A stretch of 64,000 nucleotides of DNA. It comes from Candidatus Gastranaerophilales bacterium (GTDB lineage Bacteria > Cyanobacteriota > Vampirovibrionia > Gastranaerophilales > Gastranaerophilaceae). The DNA lies in assembly GCA_944326685.1 (NCBI GenBank), contig CALVEV010000006.1, positions 22,204 through 86,203 of the forward strand. Direction: 5' to 3'. The notes under the pieces are model-generated. The model was not told where the DNA came from. It searched no databases and saw only the letters and a list, made by a program, of their open reading frames with translations. Numbering within the stretch: position 1 is the stretch's first letter; each line of letters begins with the position of its first letter. The translations under genes were made by a program, and so were the position numbers. Shown piece after piece: positions 27,280 to 37,178 of the stretch.

Positions 27280-28626
27280 ATGAATATAACTCAAGAATTT
27301 GATACAATAGCAGCGATTTCAACACCTCTTGGAATGGGAGGGGTTGGTGTTATTCGTATATCTGGCGATAAGGCTTTTGATGTTATAAAAAAGATTTACT
27401 CAAAACAAAATTTTACCCATAATATGATATCTCACGGCTGGATAGGGGTGAATAGCGAGGATGGTTTCCAAAAGATTGATGAAGTTCTTGTGCTACCATT
27501 CTTTGCTCCTCATAGTTACACTGGAGAAAATGTTGTTGAAATACATTGTCATGGTGGAGTAAATATTGTAAAAAAAATTCTATCTCTTTGTTTAGAAGCA
27601 GGTTGCAGACCTGCTGAAAAGGGCGAATTTACAAAACGAGCTTTTCTTAATAAAAAAATGGATTTATCTCAAGCAGAGGCCGTAGCTGATTTAATCCATT
27701 CTAAGACTCAAGATTTTGTATCTGTTTCTGCCAAAAACTTATCAGGAGTTCTTGCTAATAAAATTCGAGAAATGAGACAATCTATAATGGATGTTCTATC
27801 AAGAATTGTCGCAGGAATTGATTTTCCTGAAGATGTTGCAGAACCTGAATATTCATATATTATTGAAGAATTAAACAAAAGCATATATGAAATTGATTCA
27901 ATTTTAAAATCAGCATCAACATCAAATGTAATGCGTCAAGGTGTTTCTGTTGCAATAGTTGGTCGTCCAAATGTTGGTAAGTCATCTTTGTTTAATACTT
28001 TATTAAATCTTGATAGAGCAATTGTTACTGATATTGCAGGAACAACACGAGATGTATTAAGAGAAACATTAGATTTTGGCATTCCTGTTACTTTGATTGA
28101 TACTGCAGGTATAAGAGAAGGTGATTCGGTTTCTAAGGTCGAAGAAATAGGTATTGAATACTCAAAACAATCTCTTGATGAAGCAGATTTGGTGTTATTC
28201 CTCTATGATGCTAGTCAAGGAATAACTCTTGATGATGAAACAATTTGGGAACTTGCAAAGACAAAGAATAATGTAAGAATTGCAAATAAATGTGATTTAG
28301 TTTCTGAAAGAACATCAGATGCTTATTACATTTCAACAAAAACAAGAGAAGGAATTGATGAAATTAGAGATTTAATAAAATCAAAAGTATGTGATGTAAA
28401 TCCTGATTCGTTAGAATTTGCAACCAACACAAGACAACAGGAATGTCTAAGACAAGCAAAAAATAGTTTAACAATAGCTCTTGAGGCAGCTCAAAGAGAA
28501 GAACTTCAAGATTTAATCTCTATTGATATAAAATCAGCCTTAATGGCTCTAGATGAATTAACTGGCGAAGTTGTAACAGATGAAGTATTAAATAATATAT
28601 TTGATAACTTCTGTATTGGTAAATAA
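27280..28626 (+). CDS. mnmE: tRNA uridine-5-carboxymethylaminomethyl modification GTPase
   Basis: Works with MnmG to modify the wobble uridine of tRNAs. The 448 residues have the N-terminal folate-binding domain (TIAAISTPLGMGGVGVIRIS), a helical domain, and a Ras-like G domain with GRPNVGKSSLFN (G1), DIAGTTRD (G2), DTAGIRE (G3) and NKCD (G4). The protein ends in the invariant FCIGK, whose cysteine is essential in characterised homologues. The transcript is probably leaderless. Confidence 0.97.
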   Translation: MNITQEFDTIAAISTPLGMGGVGVIRISGDKAFDVIKKIYSKQNFTHNMISHGWIGVNSEDGFQKIDEVLVLPFFAPHSYTGENVVEIHCHGGVNIVKKILSLCLEAGCRPAEKGEFTKRAFLNKKMDLSQAEAVADLIHSKTQDFVSVSAKNLSGVLANKIREMRQSIMDVLSRIVAGIDFPEDVAEPEYSYIIEELNKSIYEIDSILKSASTSNVMRQGVSVAIVGRPNVGKSSLFNTLLNLDRAIVTDIAGTTRDVLRETLDFGIPVTLIDTAGIREGDSVSKVEEIGIEYSKQSLDEADLVLFLYDASQGITLDDETIWELAKTKNNVRIANKCDLVSERTSDAYYISTKTREGIDEIRDLIKSKVCDVNPDSLEFATNTRQQECLRQAKNSLTIALEAAQREELQDLISIDIKSALMALDELTGEVVTDEVLNNIFDNFCIGK

Positions 28627-28634
28627 ATATAGTA

Positions 28635-29522
28635 CTAAGATTTTTTTACCATTTTTCTGGTAACAATTAAAAATACCCCAAGTAAAATTAGTATTACACC
28701 TGAAATAATTCTAATAGTAAGTTGTTCGTGAAATACCAATACTCCAAAGAATATGGCAGTTAAAGGTTCTAATGCTCCTAAAATTGCTGTAGTTGTTGAC
28801 CCAATTAATTTGATTGATATATTAATTGTTTCTATTGATATAATTGTTGGAAAAATTGCTAACCCTAAAGGTAATAACCATAAAATAGGTTTATCAATTA
28901 TTTGTAAATTTTCATGGAATCTTAAGTTATAAATATATACCAATAACCCGAAAAATATTATATAAAAGCTCATTTTAGAATGATTTATATGTTGAATTAT
29001 TTTAATTTTCTTTACCCCTACAATATAAATTGCATATAATAATGCAGATAAAAATACAACCAATACCCCATGAGGATTCAGTGTTAAACCATTTTTCCCA
29101 TTATATAGTAATCCTATACCTGTTGATGTTAATAATATTGAGATTATTGTTGTTTTTGTAATTCTTTCTTTGAAAAAAATTGCCATTATTATTGCAACCA
29201 ATACAGGATATATAAATAAAATTGTACAAGCAATTCCAGCATCAATATATTTGAAAGCATCAAATAAGGTTAAAGATGATAATGAAAAAAATATTCCTAG
29301 AATCATTAATGGGAATAATTCTTTTAATGAAATATTAAGTGACACTTTTTTTACGAAATGAAGCCATAATCCATAAATGATAACAGCAAAAGCATATCTA
29401 TAAAATAATACAGAATTTGCACCAATTCCAACAGCATACAATGGAAGAGCAAATAATGGATTCGTTCCATAACTTGTTGATGCAATTATTCCGTTAATTA
29501 TTCCAATAAATTTTCTTTTCAT
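28635..29522 (-). CDS. EamA/DMT-superfamily transporter
   Basis: A membrane protein of 295 residues with about ten hydrophobic helices in two repeated EamA halves, e.g. GIINGIIASTSYGTNPLFAL at the start and TTTAILGALEPLTAIFFGVL in the second half. Members export metabolites or amino acids; the substrate cannot be deduced. It is convergent with mnmE (8-nt gap, no visible terminator). AAGAGAAA lies just before the ATG. Confidence 0.9.
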   Translation of the reverse strand: MKRKFIGIINGIIASTSYGTNPLFALPLYAVGIGANSVLFYRYAFAVIIYGLWLHFVKKVSLNISLKELFPLMILGIFFSLSSLTLFDAFKYIDAGIACTILFIYPVLVAIIMAIFFKERITKTTIISILLTSTGIGLLYNGKNGLTLNPHGVLVVFLSALLYAIYIVGVKKIKIIQHINHSKMSFYIIFFGLLVYIYNLRFHENLQIIDKPILWLLPLGLAIFPTIISIETINISIKLIGSTTTAILGALEPLTAIFFGVLVFHEQLTIRIISGVILILLGVFLIVTRKMVKKS

Positions 29523-29636
29523 TTTCTCTTACCTTAATTAGATTGTATAAAAAAATAATAATTTTAACTAGCCCATTTTATTATTGTTTTATAAATTAAT
29601 CCTAATAAAATATAAATAGCCAAAGGAGATTTGATT

Positions 29637-29834
29637 ATGAAAACAAAATTAGTTTATTGGGATGATAATTTATATGTAAAAATTCCAAAAGAATATTTAA
29701 AACAACTTGGTTGGGAACAAGGTGAATGTTTAAATATAGATTTAGATTTTGCTTTTACAAAATTGGAAATTTACAAAACAGAAGAAGATGAGCAAGAAAT
29801 GTTAGATGCTGAAGCAGATGAAGATGAAGATTAA
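29637..29834 (+). CDS. MazE/AbrB-like DNA-binding protein, orphan antitoxin-like
   Basis: A protein of 65 residues. Residues 1-45 (KTKLVYWDDNLYVKIPKEYL...LGWEQGECLNIDLD) follow the swapped-hairpin AbrB/MazE pattern, in which a WGNS-like start and I-P-K segment form the DNA-binding barrel. The C-terminus is strongly acidic. ATG 29637 follows AAAGGAG; TTG 29631 is too close. No MazF/PemK toxin is adjacent, so it may be a solitary regulator. Confidence 0.72.
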   Translation: MKTKLVYWDDNLYVKIPKEYLKQLGWEQGECLNIDLDFAFTKLEIYKTEEDEQEMLDAEADEDED

Positions 29835-29974
29835 TTCTTAAGTAGGTGATAATATATCTATATTTAATTATTTTATAGAATTTGATTAGAAATATAACAT
29901 AAGAATAATTGATATTATCATTTAGTCACTATTAATTTTTATCATAGTTGAAAAAATTCTAAAAGGAGGTCTAT

Positions 29975-30313
29975 GTGGTATATTTATATTTTTTTATTAA
30001 ATGGTTAGTTCTTTCACTAATTATAATGTTTACCGCTTGGTTAGTTCCAGGAATTGAAGTTAAGAATTTAGGTTCTGCTTTTCTTGCGGCTGTTGTCATC
30101 GGTTTATTGAATACTTTTATAAAGCCATTATTATTAATGATTAATTTACCTACAAATGCAATTATTATAACAGTATTGGCTCTTGTTATTAATGCTATAT
30201 TATTACTTTTAGCTAGTTATATTGTACCAGGGTTCAAAATCAATGGATTTGTTCCGGCAGTTATTGGTGTAATTGTAATGACTGTAGTAACAGTATTAAT
30301 AAGTTTAATTTAA
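29975..30313 (+). CDS. Four-helix membrane protein, YvlD-like (phage holin superfamily IV type)
   Basis: A hydrophobic protein of 112 residues with four membrane helices. Family-like segments are FTAWLVPGIEVKNLGSAFLA, VIGLLNTFIKPLLLMINLP and LLASYIVPGFKINGF. The GTG start at 29975 follows a strong AAGGAGG (29963-29969, 5-nt spacing). Function in the family is unclear; the holin name comes from similarity only, and there is no phage context here. Confidence 0.88.
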   Translation: MVYLYFFIKWLVLSLIIMFTAWLVPGIEVKNLGSAFLAAVVIGLLNTFIKPLLLMINLPTNAIIITVLALVINAILLLLASYIVPGFKINGFVPAVIGVIVMTVVTVLISLI

Positions 30314-30332
30314 AAAATTATATTAATTTAAC

Positions 30333-30369
30333 AAATAGCCTAAAGTTTATAATAAACTTTAGGCTATTT
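30333..30369. terminator. Bidirectional terminator between convergent genes
   Basis: A perfect 17-bp stem, AAATAGCCTAAAGTTTA (30333-30349) with its complement at 30353-30369. It serves the YvlD-like gene and the atpD-atpC operon. Confidence 0.85.
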
Positions 30370-30392
30370 AATAATATGTTAAAAAAGTAAAA

Positions 30393-30794
30393 TTATTTTT
30401 GTGATTGAACCATTGCAACCTTCAATCTAGCTAAAGCTCTAGCTAAGGCAGCTTCAGCTCTTTTAACATCAACATCAGCAGTTTTCTCAGCTAATCTTGC
30501 TTCGGCTCTTTCTTTTGCTAATTTAGCTCGAGTTATATCAATATCAGAACCTGATTCCGCAGTGTCTGTTAAAATAGTTGCTTCTTCATTTTTGAATTGA
30601 AAAACACCACCCATTGTTGAGAATGCTTTACACTCTCCATTTTGGATAACTTTAGTAACACCTATGTCAAGTGCAGATATAATTGGAATATGTCCTTTTA
30701 AAACTCCAAACTCTCCATCTACACCTTTTGTATAGATTTCACTTACTTCATCATCAAAAATAATTTTATCGTGTGTAATAATTTTTAAATGCAT
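30393..30794 (-). CDS. atpC: ATP synthase F1 subunit epsilon
   Basis: Central-stalk subunit that inhibits ATP hydrolysis. The 133 residues show the beta-sandwich (MHLKIITHDKIIFDDEVSEI, GEFGVLKGHIPIISAL) and the C-terminal helical hairpin (AKLAKERAEARLAEKTADVD). It follows atpD by 14 nt. The beta-epsilon pair apart from the other ATP synthase genes is the cyanobacterial and plastid arrangement. Confidence 0.96.
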   Translation of the reverse strand: MHLKIITHDKIIFDDEVSEIYTKGVDGEFGVLKGHIPIISALDIGVTKVIQNGECKAFSTMGGVFQFKNEEATILTDTAESGSDIDITRAKLAKERAEARLAEKTADVDVKRAEAALARALARLKVAMVQSQK

Positions 30795-30808
30795 AAATAT
30801 TACCTTTA

Positions 30809-32254
<1,446 letters not shown>

Positions 32255-32258
32255 CTAT

Positions 32259-32287
32259 ATTGTAAGGGTAAAATATATTTTTATCAA
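32259..32287 (-). promoter_or_regulatory. Promoter of atpD-atpC
   Basis: The minus strand has TTGATA (32287-32282), a 17-nt spacer and TACAAT (32264-32259). The start is expected near 32252, about 25 nt before the atpD ATG. Confidence 0.75.
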
Positions 32288-32321
32288 GATTTATATCCAA
32301 ATTCATATAAGTGGATGAAAC

Positions 32322-32849
32322 TTAAGCTGATATTGCAGCTAACAACATGATAACCCATATACAAGAAAGTATTATGAACGTTAAAGTTCTTAAAATCAGG
32401 CTTGTATTTTTTTCTCTATATGCAGTACTATATATCTTTTTTAGTAATTCTTTTGAATAATCCTGTTTAGGTTGTGTTTTATTAAAAGAAGAATTTAGTA
32501 ATAATTTTAGTTGTGATATTTTTTTTATTTTTTCTCTAATGTCTGGTTTTGATATAAACATTTTTCTTACTTTTACATTTTCATTTATATCTAATTCATT
32601 GTCTAGATATGCTGAAATTGTTGTATTAATTGATGAATTACTTTTACTATCATTTGCATAAGAGTAATTTTTTATTTTTTTATACGTTTCTCTTAAGTCA
32701 GTAACAATATTTTTAAAAGTGTTATATTTATCTCTGCAACTTTTACATTTCAATAGGTGTTTTTCAAATTCTTGCTGAAGTTTCTCATCTAATTTATTAT
32801 CTAAATAAAAATTCATTAATGTTTCAAATTGTTCACACGATATACTCAT
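32322..32849 (-). CDS. Membrane-anchored anti-sigma factor (zinc-finger type)
   Basis: A protein of 175 residues. The N-terminus carries the anti-sigma zinc motif H-x3-C-x2-C (KHLLKCKSCRDKY, about residues 30-42). A second similar helical module (ISAYLDNELDINENVKVRKM) lacks the cysteines. One C-terminal membrane helix (about 155-175) ends the protein. It lies 9 nt after the ECF sigma gene on the same strand, so it probably binds that sigma at the membrane and releases it on a signal. Confidence 0.87.
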   Translation of the reverse strand: MSISCEQFETLMNFYLDNKLDEKLQQEFEKHLLKCKSCRDKYNTFKNIVTDLRETYKKIKNYSYANDSKSNSSINTTISAYLDNELDINENVKVRKMFISKPDIREKIKKISQLKLLLNSSFNKTQPKQDYSKELLKKIYSTAYREKNTSLILRTLTFIILSCIWVIMLLAAISA

Positions 32850-32858
32850 TTTAAACCT

Positions 32859-33428
32859 TTATAAATAATTTGCTAAATCTATTTGTAATTTTTCTCTTGC
32901 TCTTGATATTCTAGACTTAACCGTACCTAAATTTGTATTGGTAAGTTTTGCTATTTCTTCATAAGAAAGTCCTTCTAGTTCTCTTAATATAATTGCAAGT
33001 CTTGCATTTACTGGTAAATTAATTATGCAAGCTTTAATTTTACATTCTAATTCTTTACAATGATAATTATCTACAGGTTTTCCTTTTTTATCCGGAATGA
33101 TTGATAAATCGAGGCTATCAGATTCTACAATATCTATTGCTCTTTTGCGTTTTCTTAGTGCGTCATAGAAAACATTTATAGCTATACGATTGCTCCATTT
33201 TTTAAACTGATCGATATTTTTTAATTTATCTATATTTTGAATAATTTTTATTAATGTTTCTTGAGTTAAATCTGATATTGAATCATTTGGTTGGCATAAA
33301 TGACAAAAAAAAGTATAAATATCTTTTTGTATACGTCTAATCAATTCGGCAGTTGCTTTTAAGTCTGCTTTTTGAGTATACAATATTAAATCAGATATTG
33401 GGAGCTTTTTGTAATTGAGTTTACTCAT
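32859..33428 (-). CDS. ECF-type RNA polymerase sigma factor
   Basis: A protein of 189 residues with region 2 (DLTQETLIKIIQNIDKLKNI...FKKWSNRIAINVFYDALRKR) and region 4 (LPVNARLAIILRELEGLSYE...LGTVKSRISRAREKL), the group IV architecture without region 3. It probably directs a small stress or envelope regulon and is held by the adjacent anti-sigma factor. No Shine-Dalgarno sequence is apparent before the ATG; TAAAAT lies only 3 nt upstream. Confidence 0.93.
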   Translation of the reverse strand: MSKLNYKKLPISDLILYTQKADLKATAELIRRIQKDIYTFFCHLCQPNDSISDLTQETLIKIIQNIDKLKNIDQFKKWSNRIAINVFYDALRKRKRAIDIVESDSLDLSIIPDKKGKPVDNYHCKELECKIKACIINLPVNARLAIILRELEGLSYEEIAKLTNTNLGTVKSRISRAREKLQIDLANYL

Positions 33429-33533
33429 AAGATTTTACCCAATTACAGGATAATTTTTTTTTATAATAATAAAAACAGACTTTATTATATAATCAGTAGT
33501 ATATAATTTTAATTTTTAAATTGGATTTTTAAA

Positions 33534-34073
33534 ATGAATGATAAATTAAGAGATAATTATATAAATTTAAAAATAGGTAGTAAAAAATTATATTTATCGA
33601 TTTTAGTTGATAAATATAATAATGAAGAACTTTTAGATAAAATAGCTGCATGTATTTCATCAGGTGTTGATGTTATAGAATTAGCAACTAATAATTATCC
33701 TAATAAGCTTTTAGCAATTTCGGCACACGTTAAGCAACTCTACTCTATCTTTGATTTTACATTAATTATAAAAGATAGAGCAGATATTGCACTAATAGTA
33801 GGTGCAGATGGTATTAGTTTAACTCCTAATAGTATTGATATTAGTTCTGCTAGGCAAATACTTGGTACTGATTCTATAATTGGATGTTATGAAATTCCAC
33901 AAAATAACTGTGATTTCTGTATTTTTAATACTTATTTAAAAGATAATAAAATTAATTCTTTTATTCAGTATAGTGATACAAACAATTCAGGGAAGTTATT
34001 TTTAGATGAAAATGTTTTTGACAATCCAAATTTTATTGAATTTATAACTAAGCTTAGAAATAAACTCAATTAA
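33534..34073 (+). CDS. Degenerate ThiE/TenI-like TIM-barrel protein
   Basis: A protein of 179 residues, shorter than usual ThiE (about 210). It keeps the family frame: GVDVIELATNN where ThiE has LQLREK, then FTLIIKDRADIALIVGADGI (usual IINDR..AL..GADGVH) and LGTDSIIGC. The pyrophosphate-binding Arg/Lys of the QLREK motif and the His of GVHLG are replaced, and the C-terminal GG phosphate loop is not visible. Thiamine-phosphate synthase activity is doubtful. A TATAAT is at 33502-33507. Confidence 0.7.
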   Translation: MNDKLRDNYINLKIGSKKLYLSILVDKYNNEELLDKIAACISSGVDVIELATNNYPNKLLAISAHVKQLYSIFDFTLIIKDRADIALIVGADGISLTPNSIDISSARQILGTDSIIGCYEIPQNNCDFCIFNTYLKDNKINSFIQYSDTNNSGKLFLDENVFDNPNFIEFITKLRNKLN

Positions 34074-34140
34074 TACCTTCTCTCCTACACATAAATAAAT
34101 TAAACTAACACAATCTGTAAATTATTCCCTCGTGTTCTAA

Positions 34141-34164
34141 ACAATAGAGCTTATGCTCTATTGT
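34141..34164. other. Perfect stem-loop downstream of the 50-residue gene
   Basis: ACAATAGAGC (34141-34150), loop TTAT, GCTCTATTGT (34155-34164). There is no T run on either strand, so it is not a standard intrinsic terminator. The rest of 34074-34593 holds only the small gene below and no other clear feature. Confidence 0.6.
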
Positions 34165-34178
34165 GATAACATTAAAAC

Positions 34179-34331
34179 TTAAATAAGTCCTAAAACTTTC
34201 TTATACCAAGAGAAAGATTCTAATTGTGACCCGTTAAAAGTAGTTTTAATGCATTGTTTTTTTAAATAGTTTTCGAATTCATCATTAAAGCCTGTTTTAG
34301 CTTTCTTCATTTCAGTTATAGCTGTTGCCAT
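34179..34331 (-). CDS. Small protein of 50 residues, unknown function
   Basis: The minus strand encodes 50 residues beginning MATAITEMKKAKTGFNDEFE and ending SFSWYKKVLGLI, preceded by a good GGAGAAG ribosome binding site 5 nt from the ATG. The composition is mixed, with no signal peptide and no membrane helix. Strong translation signals, a gap of 500 bases with no other gene and a following stem-loop support a real gene. No family recognised. Confidence 0.6.
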   Translation of the reverse strand: MATAITEMKKAKTGFNDEFENYLKKQCIKTTFNGSQLESFSWYKKVLGLI

Positions 34332-34593
34332 TTTTCTTCTCCTTTAATATTGAAGAGTAACACATATAGATATAATAAATATATTTTTCTTTTCGTACAC
34401 AAATGATAATTGAATTCTATTACTTCATGTTAAAGGTTGTTTCAATCTTTGTCAATCCTTTATATCGGTATATAACAGATTATTACAATATTGTTACAAG
34501 TTAGGTACATAAATATTTATATTCCTCTTCACAATTGAGTATGTTTTTGGTAGTATTTTAGAGCAGTAAAGAAGTGAAAAGGGAGATGGAATT

Positions 34594-36366
34594 TTGAAAA
34601 CATTATTAAAATCAAATAATTGCGGTGAATTAACTGCAAAAAATATAGGTGAAGAAGTTACTCTTTCAGGTTGGGTATCTTGTGTAAGAGATTTAGGCGG
34701 AATTATATTTTTAGAATTAAGAGATAGATCTGGGTTCTTTCAATTAGTTGCAGACCCTCAGATAAATCCTGATATACATGCAGTGTTTTCAAAATTAAAA
34801 ACTGAATCTGTTATCACCGTAAAAGGTAAAGTTACAAAACGTCCTGATGAAACTTATAATGAAAAATTAGCAACAGGCGAAGTTGAATCATATCCAACTT
34901 ATGTTAATGTTTTAACAGAAGCAGAAACTTTACCATTTGTATTGGATGATGAAAATGTTTCAGAAGATATTCGTTTAAAATATCGTTATTTAGATTTAAG
35001 AAGAGCTCCAATGCTTCACAACTTAACTTTACGTCATAAAGTTGTAACAGCAATGAGAGAATACTTAAATGGACAAGATTTCTTAGAAGTTGAAACACCA
35101 ATTTTAAATAAAACAACTCCAGAAGGTGCAAGAGACTACTTAGTACCATCAAGAGTTCAAGAAGGTAAATTCTATGCTCTTCCTCAATCTCCACAAATTT
35201 TTAAACAATTATTAATGGTAGGTGGTATTGAAAGATATTATCAAATAGCTAAATGTTTCAGAGATGAAGATTTAAGAGCTGATAGACAACCTGAATTTAC
35301 TCAAGTTGACTTAGAAATGTCTTTTGTTAATCAAGATGAAGTAATTGCAATGGTTGAAGGTCTAGTACAATCTGCATTTAAGGCTGCTGGTGTTGACGTC
35401 CAATTACCATTAAAGAGAATTACTTGGCAAGAAGCTATGGATAGATTTGGTTCTGATAAACCAGATACACGTTTTGGTTTAGAGTTATTCAATGTAACTG
35501 ATATTATGGAAGCTTCTACTTTCCAAGCATTTAAGGATGTAATTGCAGCAGGCGGAACTGTTAGAGCTATTAAAATCCCTGGTATTGCAGGTTATTCAAG
35601 AAAAGAAATGGATGATGTTAGAAACTTAGCAATTTCATTCGGTGCTAAAGGTTTAGCTTGGATTACTTATATGGAGTCAGGTGAAGTTAAATCTCCTGTA
35701 TTGAAATTCTTATCAGAAGATCAAATCAAAGAAATTCAAAACAGAGCAGATGCTCAAAACGGAGATATAGTATTCTTTGTAGCTGATAAACCAAAAGTTG
35801 TTTACGATGTATTAGGTAGATTTAGATTATACTTCGGTAAAAAATTAAATATGATTAATGAAGAAGACCATGCTTTATTATGGGTTGTTGATTTCCCTAT
35901 GTTTGAATGGTCTGATGAAGAAGGTAGATATATGGCAATGCATCACCCATTCACATCTCCAAATTTAGAAGATATGGATAAATTAAGAAATGGTGATTTA
36001 GGTCATGTAAATTCTATTGCATATGATATTGTTTACAATGGTACTGAATTAGGTGGTGGTAGTGTTAGAATCCATACTCCAGAAGTTCAAAAAGAAGTAT
36101 TTAAAGCATTAGGTTTAGATGATGCTACTGTTCAAGAAAAATTTGGATTTATGGTAAATGCATTCAGATATGGTACACCTCCACATGCCGGTTTAGCAAT
36201 TGGTTTAGATAGATTGATTGCATTGTTGTGCAGAACTGATTCTATCAGAGATGTAATAGCATTCCCTAAAAATTCAGGTGCTAAATGTTTAATGAGTGAT
36301 GCTCCAGGTGAAGCTTCATTACAACAATTAAGAGAATTACATCTTAAAAGTACAGTAAAGAAATAA
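34594..36366 (+). CDS. aspS: Aspartyl-tRNA synthetase
   Basis: Class II synthetase of 590 residues, the usual bacterial length with the GAD insertion. The anticodon-binding OB domain (VTLSGWVSCVRDLGGIIFLE), motif 2 (CFRDEDLRADRQPEFTQVD) and motif 3 (GLAIGLDRLIALLC) are clear. The start is TTG at 34594, 8 nt after GGGAG (34581-34585), because the only nearby ATG (34586) hits a stop after three codons. A discriminating or non-discriminating role cannot be decided here. Confidence 0.96.
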   Translation: MKTLLKSNNCGELTAKNIGEEVTLSGWVSCVRDLGGIIFLELRDRSGFFQLVADPQINPDIHAVFSKLKTESVITVKGKVTKRPDETYNEKLATGEVESYPTYVNVLTEAETLPFVLDDENVSEDIRLKYRYLDLRRAPMLHNLTLRHKVVTAMREYLNGQDFLEVETPILNKTTPEGARDYLVPSRVQEGKFYALPQSPQIFKQLLMVGGIERYYQIAKCFRDEDLRADRQPEFTQVDLEMSFVNQDEVIAMVEGLVQSAFKAAGVDVQLPLKRITWQEAMDRFGSDKPDTRFGLELFNVTDIMEASTFQAFKDVIAAGGTVRAIKIPGIAGYSRKEMDDVRNLAISFGAKGLAWITYMESGEVKSPVLKFLSEDQIKEIQNRADAQNGDIVFFVADKPKVVYDVLGRFRLYFGKKLNMINEEDHALLWVVDFPMFEWSDEEGRYMAMHHPFTSPNLEDMDKLRNGDLGHVNSIAYDIVYNGTELGGGSVRIHTPEVQKEVFKALGLDDATVQEKFGFMVNAFRYGTPPHAGLAIGLDRLIALLCRTDSIRDVIAFPKNSGAKCLMSDAPGEASLQQLRELHLKSTVKK

Positions 36367-36382
36367 ATATAATACATAAAAA

Positions 36383-36420
36383 AATAAAAGCGGCTTTTCA
36401 ATGGAAAGCCGCTTTTATTT
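36383..36420. terminator. Bidirectional terminator between aspS and the coiled-coil gene
   Basis: A 15-bp stem, AATAAAAGCGGCTTT (36383-36397) with AAAGCCGCTTTTATT (36405-36419), flanked by A and T runs. It ends aspS and the convergent minus-strand gene. Confidence 0.85.
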
Positions 36421-36423
36421 TTA

Positions 36424-36975
36424 TTAAGAAAGACCAAAATCAGGTTGCACATTTTTTTCTTTGTTTTGCGTTTCTGCATTTTCTAATTCTTTAAGTGTTT
36501 GCTGACGAGTTTTTTCAAGTTCTGCAGCCTCATCCTCTTTTATCATTGTTTCAACATCTTTAGATTCTTCAGAGCCACTTAAACCTTTTTTAGGATCCAT
36601 AAGTTTAGCTTCATTTTCGGCTATTTTAGCACCTAGTTCTTCAAATCGTGATTGGTACAATTCTTTTTGAGTTTCAAGTCTTGTTGCTTCTATGTCATCA
36701 CCATTTGTTTTAGCATATTTTATTTGATCATCTAATCGTTTAATTTCTTTTTGAATTCGATTTTGTTCTTTTTTATATAATGGCGTCATTATAAGATTTT
36801 GACTAGAACCTTCAGAATTTTTTTCTACCTTATCTTGATTTGCAGTATTATCAGATTCTGGTTCAAATACCTTTTTAGATACGGGTTCAAATTTTGCATT
36901 AATCTTTTCTTTAAGTAAATTTATTCCTGGTGTATTATGTGGTAAACCGCTTATTCCTGGTCCATCTCTTCTCAT
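36424..36975 (-). CDS. Charged coiled-coil protein (paralogue-like to 12946)
   Basis: A highly charged protein of 183 residues without signal or membrane helix. The N-terminus starts MRRDGPGISGLPHNTPGINL. A coiled coil (KKEQNRIQKEIKRLDDQIKY to FEELGAKIAENEAKL, about 70-130) ends in DPKKGL. This module matches the protein at 12946-13788 in order and spacing. A second charged helix (ETMIKEDEAAELEKTRQQTL) follows. AAAGGAG precedes the ATG. Function unknown. Confidence 0.72.
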   Translation of the reverse strand: MRRDGPGISGLPHNTPGINLLKEKINAKFEPVSKKVFEPESDNTANQDKVEKNSEGSSQNLIMTPLYKKEQNRIQKEIKRLDDQIKYAKTNGDDIEATRLETQKELYQSRFEELGAKIAENEAKLMDPKKGLSGSEESKDVETMIKEDEAAELEKTRQQTLKELENAETQNKEKNVQPDFGLS

Positions 36976-37178
36976 ATAAAGCTCCTTTCATTATCAAATA
37001 TTAACTTCACTTATTTATAAAGTTTTTTATTTATTTGAAATTTCAAGCTAAAATTTTTATTTACAAAAGTTTATACTAATAAGTTAATATTTTGGTAAAA
37101 ATATTAGAATAATGTAGATTAAAATATTTCCTTATTTTTGTTAGTGTTAAAATAGTATCAGAAGTCGAGGTATAAAAT

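Noticed and set aside
29975..30313. Prophage holin as evidence for a phage
   Set aside because: The family is a chromosomal YvlD-like membrane protein group and no phage structural, lysis or integrase gene is nearby.
34141..34164. Intrinsic terminator
   Set aside because: The stem is perfect but no T run follows on either strand, so it is listed only as a stem-loop.
34586..34597. Three-codon minigene ATG GAA TTT TGA overlapping the aspS start
   Set aside because: The Shine-Dalgarno GGGAG abuts this ATG with no spacing, so initiation there is unlikely; the TTG at 34594 is correctly spaced.
36132..36479. Minus-strand frame of 115 codons
   Set aside because: It is antisense to the conserved C-terminus of aspS and crosses a strong terminator.
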